From contig CAVROX010000002.1 of NCBI GenBank assembly GCA_963722965.1, positions 102,144 to 166,143 on the forward strand: a DNA stretch of 64,000 nucleotides, in the 5' to 3' direction. The translations under genes were made by a program, and so were the position numbers. Under the pieces are notes generated by a model, which saw nothing but the letters and a program-made list of their open reading frames with translations, did no database searches and was not told the DNA's origin. This DNA is from DATLSM01 sp963722965. Lineage in GTDB: Bacteria > Actinomycetota > Thermoleophilia > Solirubrobacterales > 70-9. The first letter of the stretch is position 1, and each line of letters begins with the position of its first letter. Shown here one piece after another: positions 62,984 through 64,000 of the stretch.

Positions 62984-64000
62984 ATGAGCACCTCGGTCAG
63001 CCCGACGCTTGCCGGCGGCCCAGCGCCCCCACGCGGTGAAGGTGCCCGTGAGCGCTCTAGCGGAGACGCCGCAAGCAGGCGGACCGTTTCGGTGACGGTC
63101 TGCTCTACGGTGTCTGCGCTTTTGCGGCGCTGCTCGGCGTCACGGTGCTCCTCCTCGTTGGCTACCAGGTCTTTCACGGTGCCGCGCCAGCGATATCCAG
63201 GTTCGGCCTTGGGTTCATCTATAAGACAACCTGGCAGCCAAACTTCCATATATTCGGTGCCGGCTCGCTTCTCTTCGGCACCGCGGTGACTTCGTTCTAT
63301 GGCCATGCTGTTGGGGGCTCCGATTGCGATCGCGATCGCCCTCTTCCTCAGCCTTTTGGCGCCGACGGGAGTGCGCGGGGTGATCTCGCCGCTGGTCGAG
63401 ATGCTGGCAGCGATCCCCAGCGTCATCCTCGGCTTCTGGGGTATTCTCATCCTGGCGCCATTCGTTCACGAACACATCGAGCCGTTCCTGCACGAAACGC
63501 TTGGCTTCATTCCGATCTTTGGTTCCCCGGAAACGACTGGCGCCAGCGTCTTCACGGCGGGTCTGATCCTGACGATCATGGTGATTCCGATCATCGCCTC
63601 GATCTCTCGCGATCTCTTCCTCACGGTTCCGCGCGAGATCCAGGATGGGGCGAGCGCGCTGGGGGCGACCCGCTGGGAGGTCGTGCGCGGGGTGGTCCTA
63701 CCCTCGACCGCCTCGGGGGTGGTCGCCGCCACGCTGCTGGGACTCGGCCGGGCTCTGGGCGAGGCGATCGCGGTGACCCAGGTGCTCGGCGCCGGATCCG
63801 AAATACACTCGTCGCTGTTTAGAACCGGCGACACGCTCGCCGCGCGGATCGCCGAGCAGTTCACCGAGTCGCTGGCCTCGCCGATTTATCTGGGCTCCCT
63901 GTTTTACCTTGGGGCGATCCTGCTCGTGATCGGGCTGATCTCCAACCTCGTCGCGCGTTGGATCGGCAGGCGCTTTGATTATCAGCGGGGGCTCGCCAGA
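62984..64000 (+). CDS. pstC: Phosphate ABC transporter permease PstC (partial, frameshifted)
   Basis: Starts at ATG 62984 and runs off the right edge (about 335 residues seen). The frame shifts near 63070 and near 63300. Conserved parts are FAALLGVTVLLLVGYQVFHG, LLGAPIAIAIALFLSLLAPT, MLAAIPSVILGFWGILILAP and the EAA loop GASALGATRWEVVRGVVLPS. GLGRALGEAIAVTQVLGAGS and the last TM follow. It forms the membrane channel with PstA. pstA and pstB would lie to the right. Confidence 0.9.

Overview
The window is GC-rich and densely coded on both strands. It most resembles a high-GC actinobacterial lineage, probably class Thermoleophilia (Solirubrobacterales-like). The support is a 7Fe FdxA-type ferredoxin, many GTG/TTG starts with 4-bp GTGA/ATGA overlaps, a CIRCE-controlled groESL, an Mrp protein lacking the CxxC motif, and a secreted protein with a C-terminal domain I associate with that class. 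The assignment is an inference from gene content. No rRNA is present.

Region 1 (1-19.2 kb) is a surface polysaccharide locus. It holds glycosyltransferases of the GT2 and GT4 types, an NAD-dependent epimerase, a Wzm/Wzt-type ABC exporter, the dTDP-L-rhamnose genes in the order rmlA-rmlD-rmlB-rmlC, a WbaP-type initiating phosphoglycosyl transferase, and an O-antigen ligase/polymerase-like membrane protein with C-terminal TPR-like repeats. A Ser/Gly-rich single-pass surface protein and a secreted glycoside-hydrolase-like protein close the locus. rmlA, rmlD, rmlB and rmlC all carry frameshifts, mostly single-base insertions, which look like sequencing or assembly errors.

Region 2 (19.2-32.6 kb) holds a large Lhr-type helicase (also frameshifted), a Crp/Fnr regulator, a DEAD-box helicase coupled to a small CxxC protein, a secreted PQQ-like repeat protein, and small stress or metabolic genes (DUF899, VOC, AraC, ASCH).

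Region 3 (32.6-49.3 kb) is housekeeping and stress related: CIRCE-groES-groEL with a terminator, ferredoxin, Mrp, cyclophilin, an FMN-dependent alpha-hydroxyacid oxidoreductase, two divergent K+ channels, an aquaporin, an FMN reductase, a UBP-type zinc finger protein, an MFS exporter fused to a monooxygenase-like domain, an HxlR regulator and Lon protease. It also has decayed remnants (a COG4280-like membrane protein and a truncated SDR).

Region 4 (49.1-52.5 kb) is a small accessory segment. It has a 46-residue Cys-rich protein coupled to an acetyltransferase, and a nucleotidyltransferase + winged-helix two-gene module behind a perfect inverted repeat. A HicA-like remnant and a tRNA-Val(CAC) follow. 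The two-gene module is the best candidate in the window for an undescribed toxin-antitoxin or defence-like system.

Region 5 (52.7-64 kb) carries a large (about 275 nt) SRP RNA with an Alu domain, then a DrrAB/NodIJ-like ABC transporter and a GT-C membrane glycosyltransferase on the opposite strand. The conserved dnaX-ybaB-recR block follows, then a degenerate GGDEF protein, a MerR-type regulator and a TSUP permease. The window ends with pstS and pstC, unusually divergent, separated by Pho-box-like direct repeats. pstC runs off the right edge.
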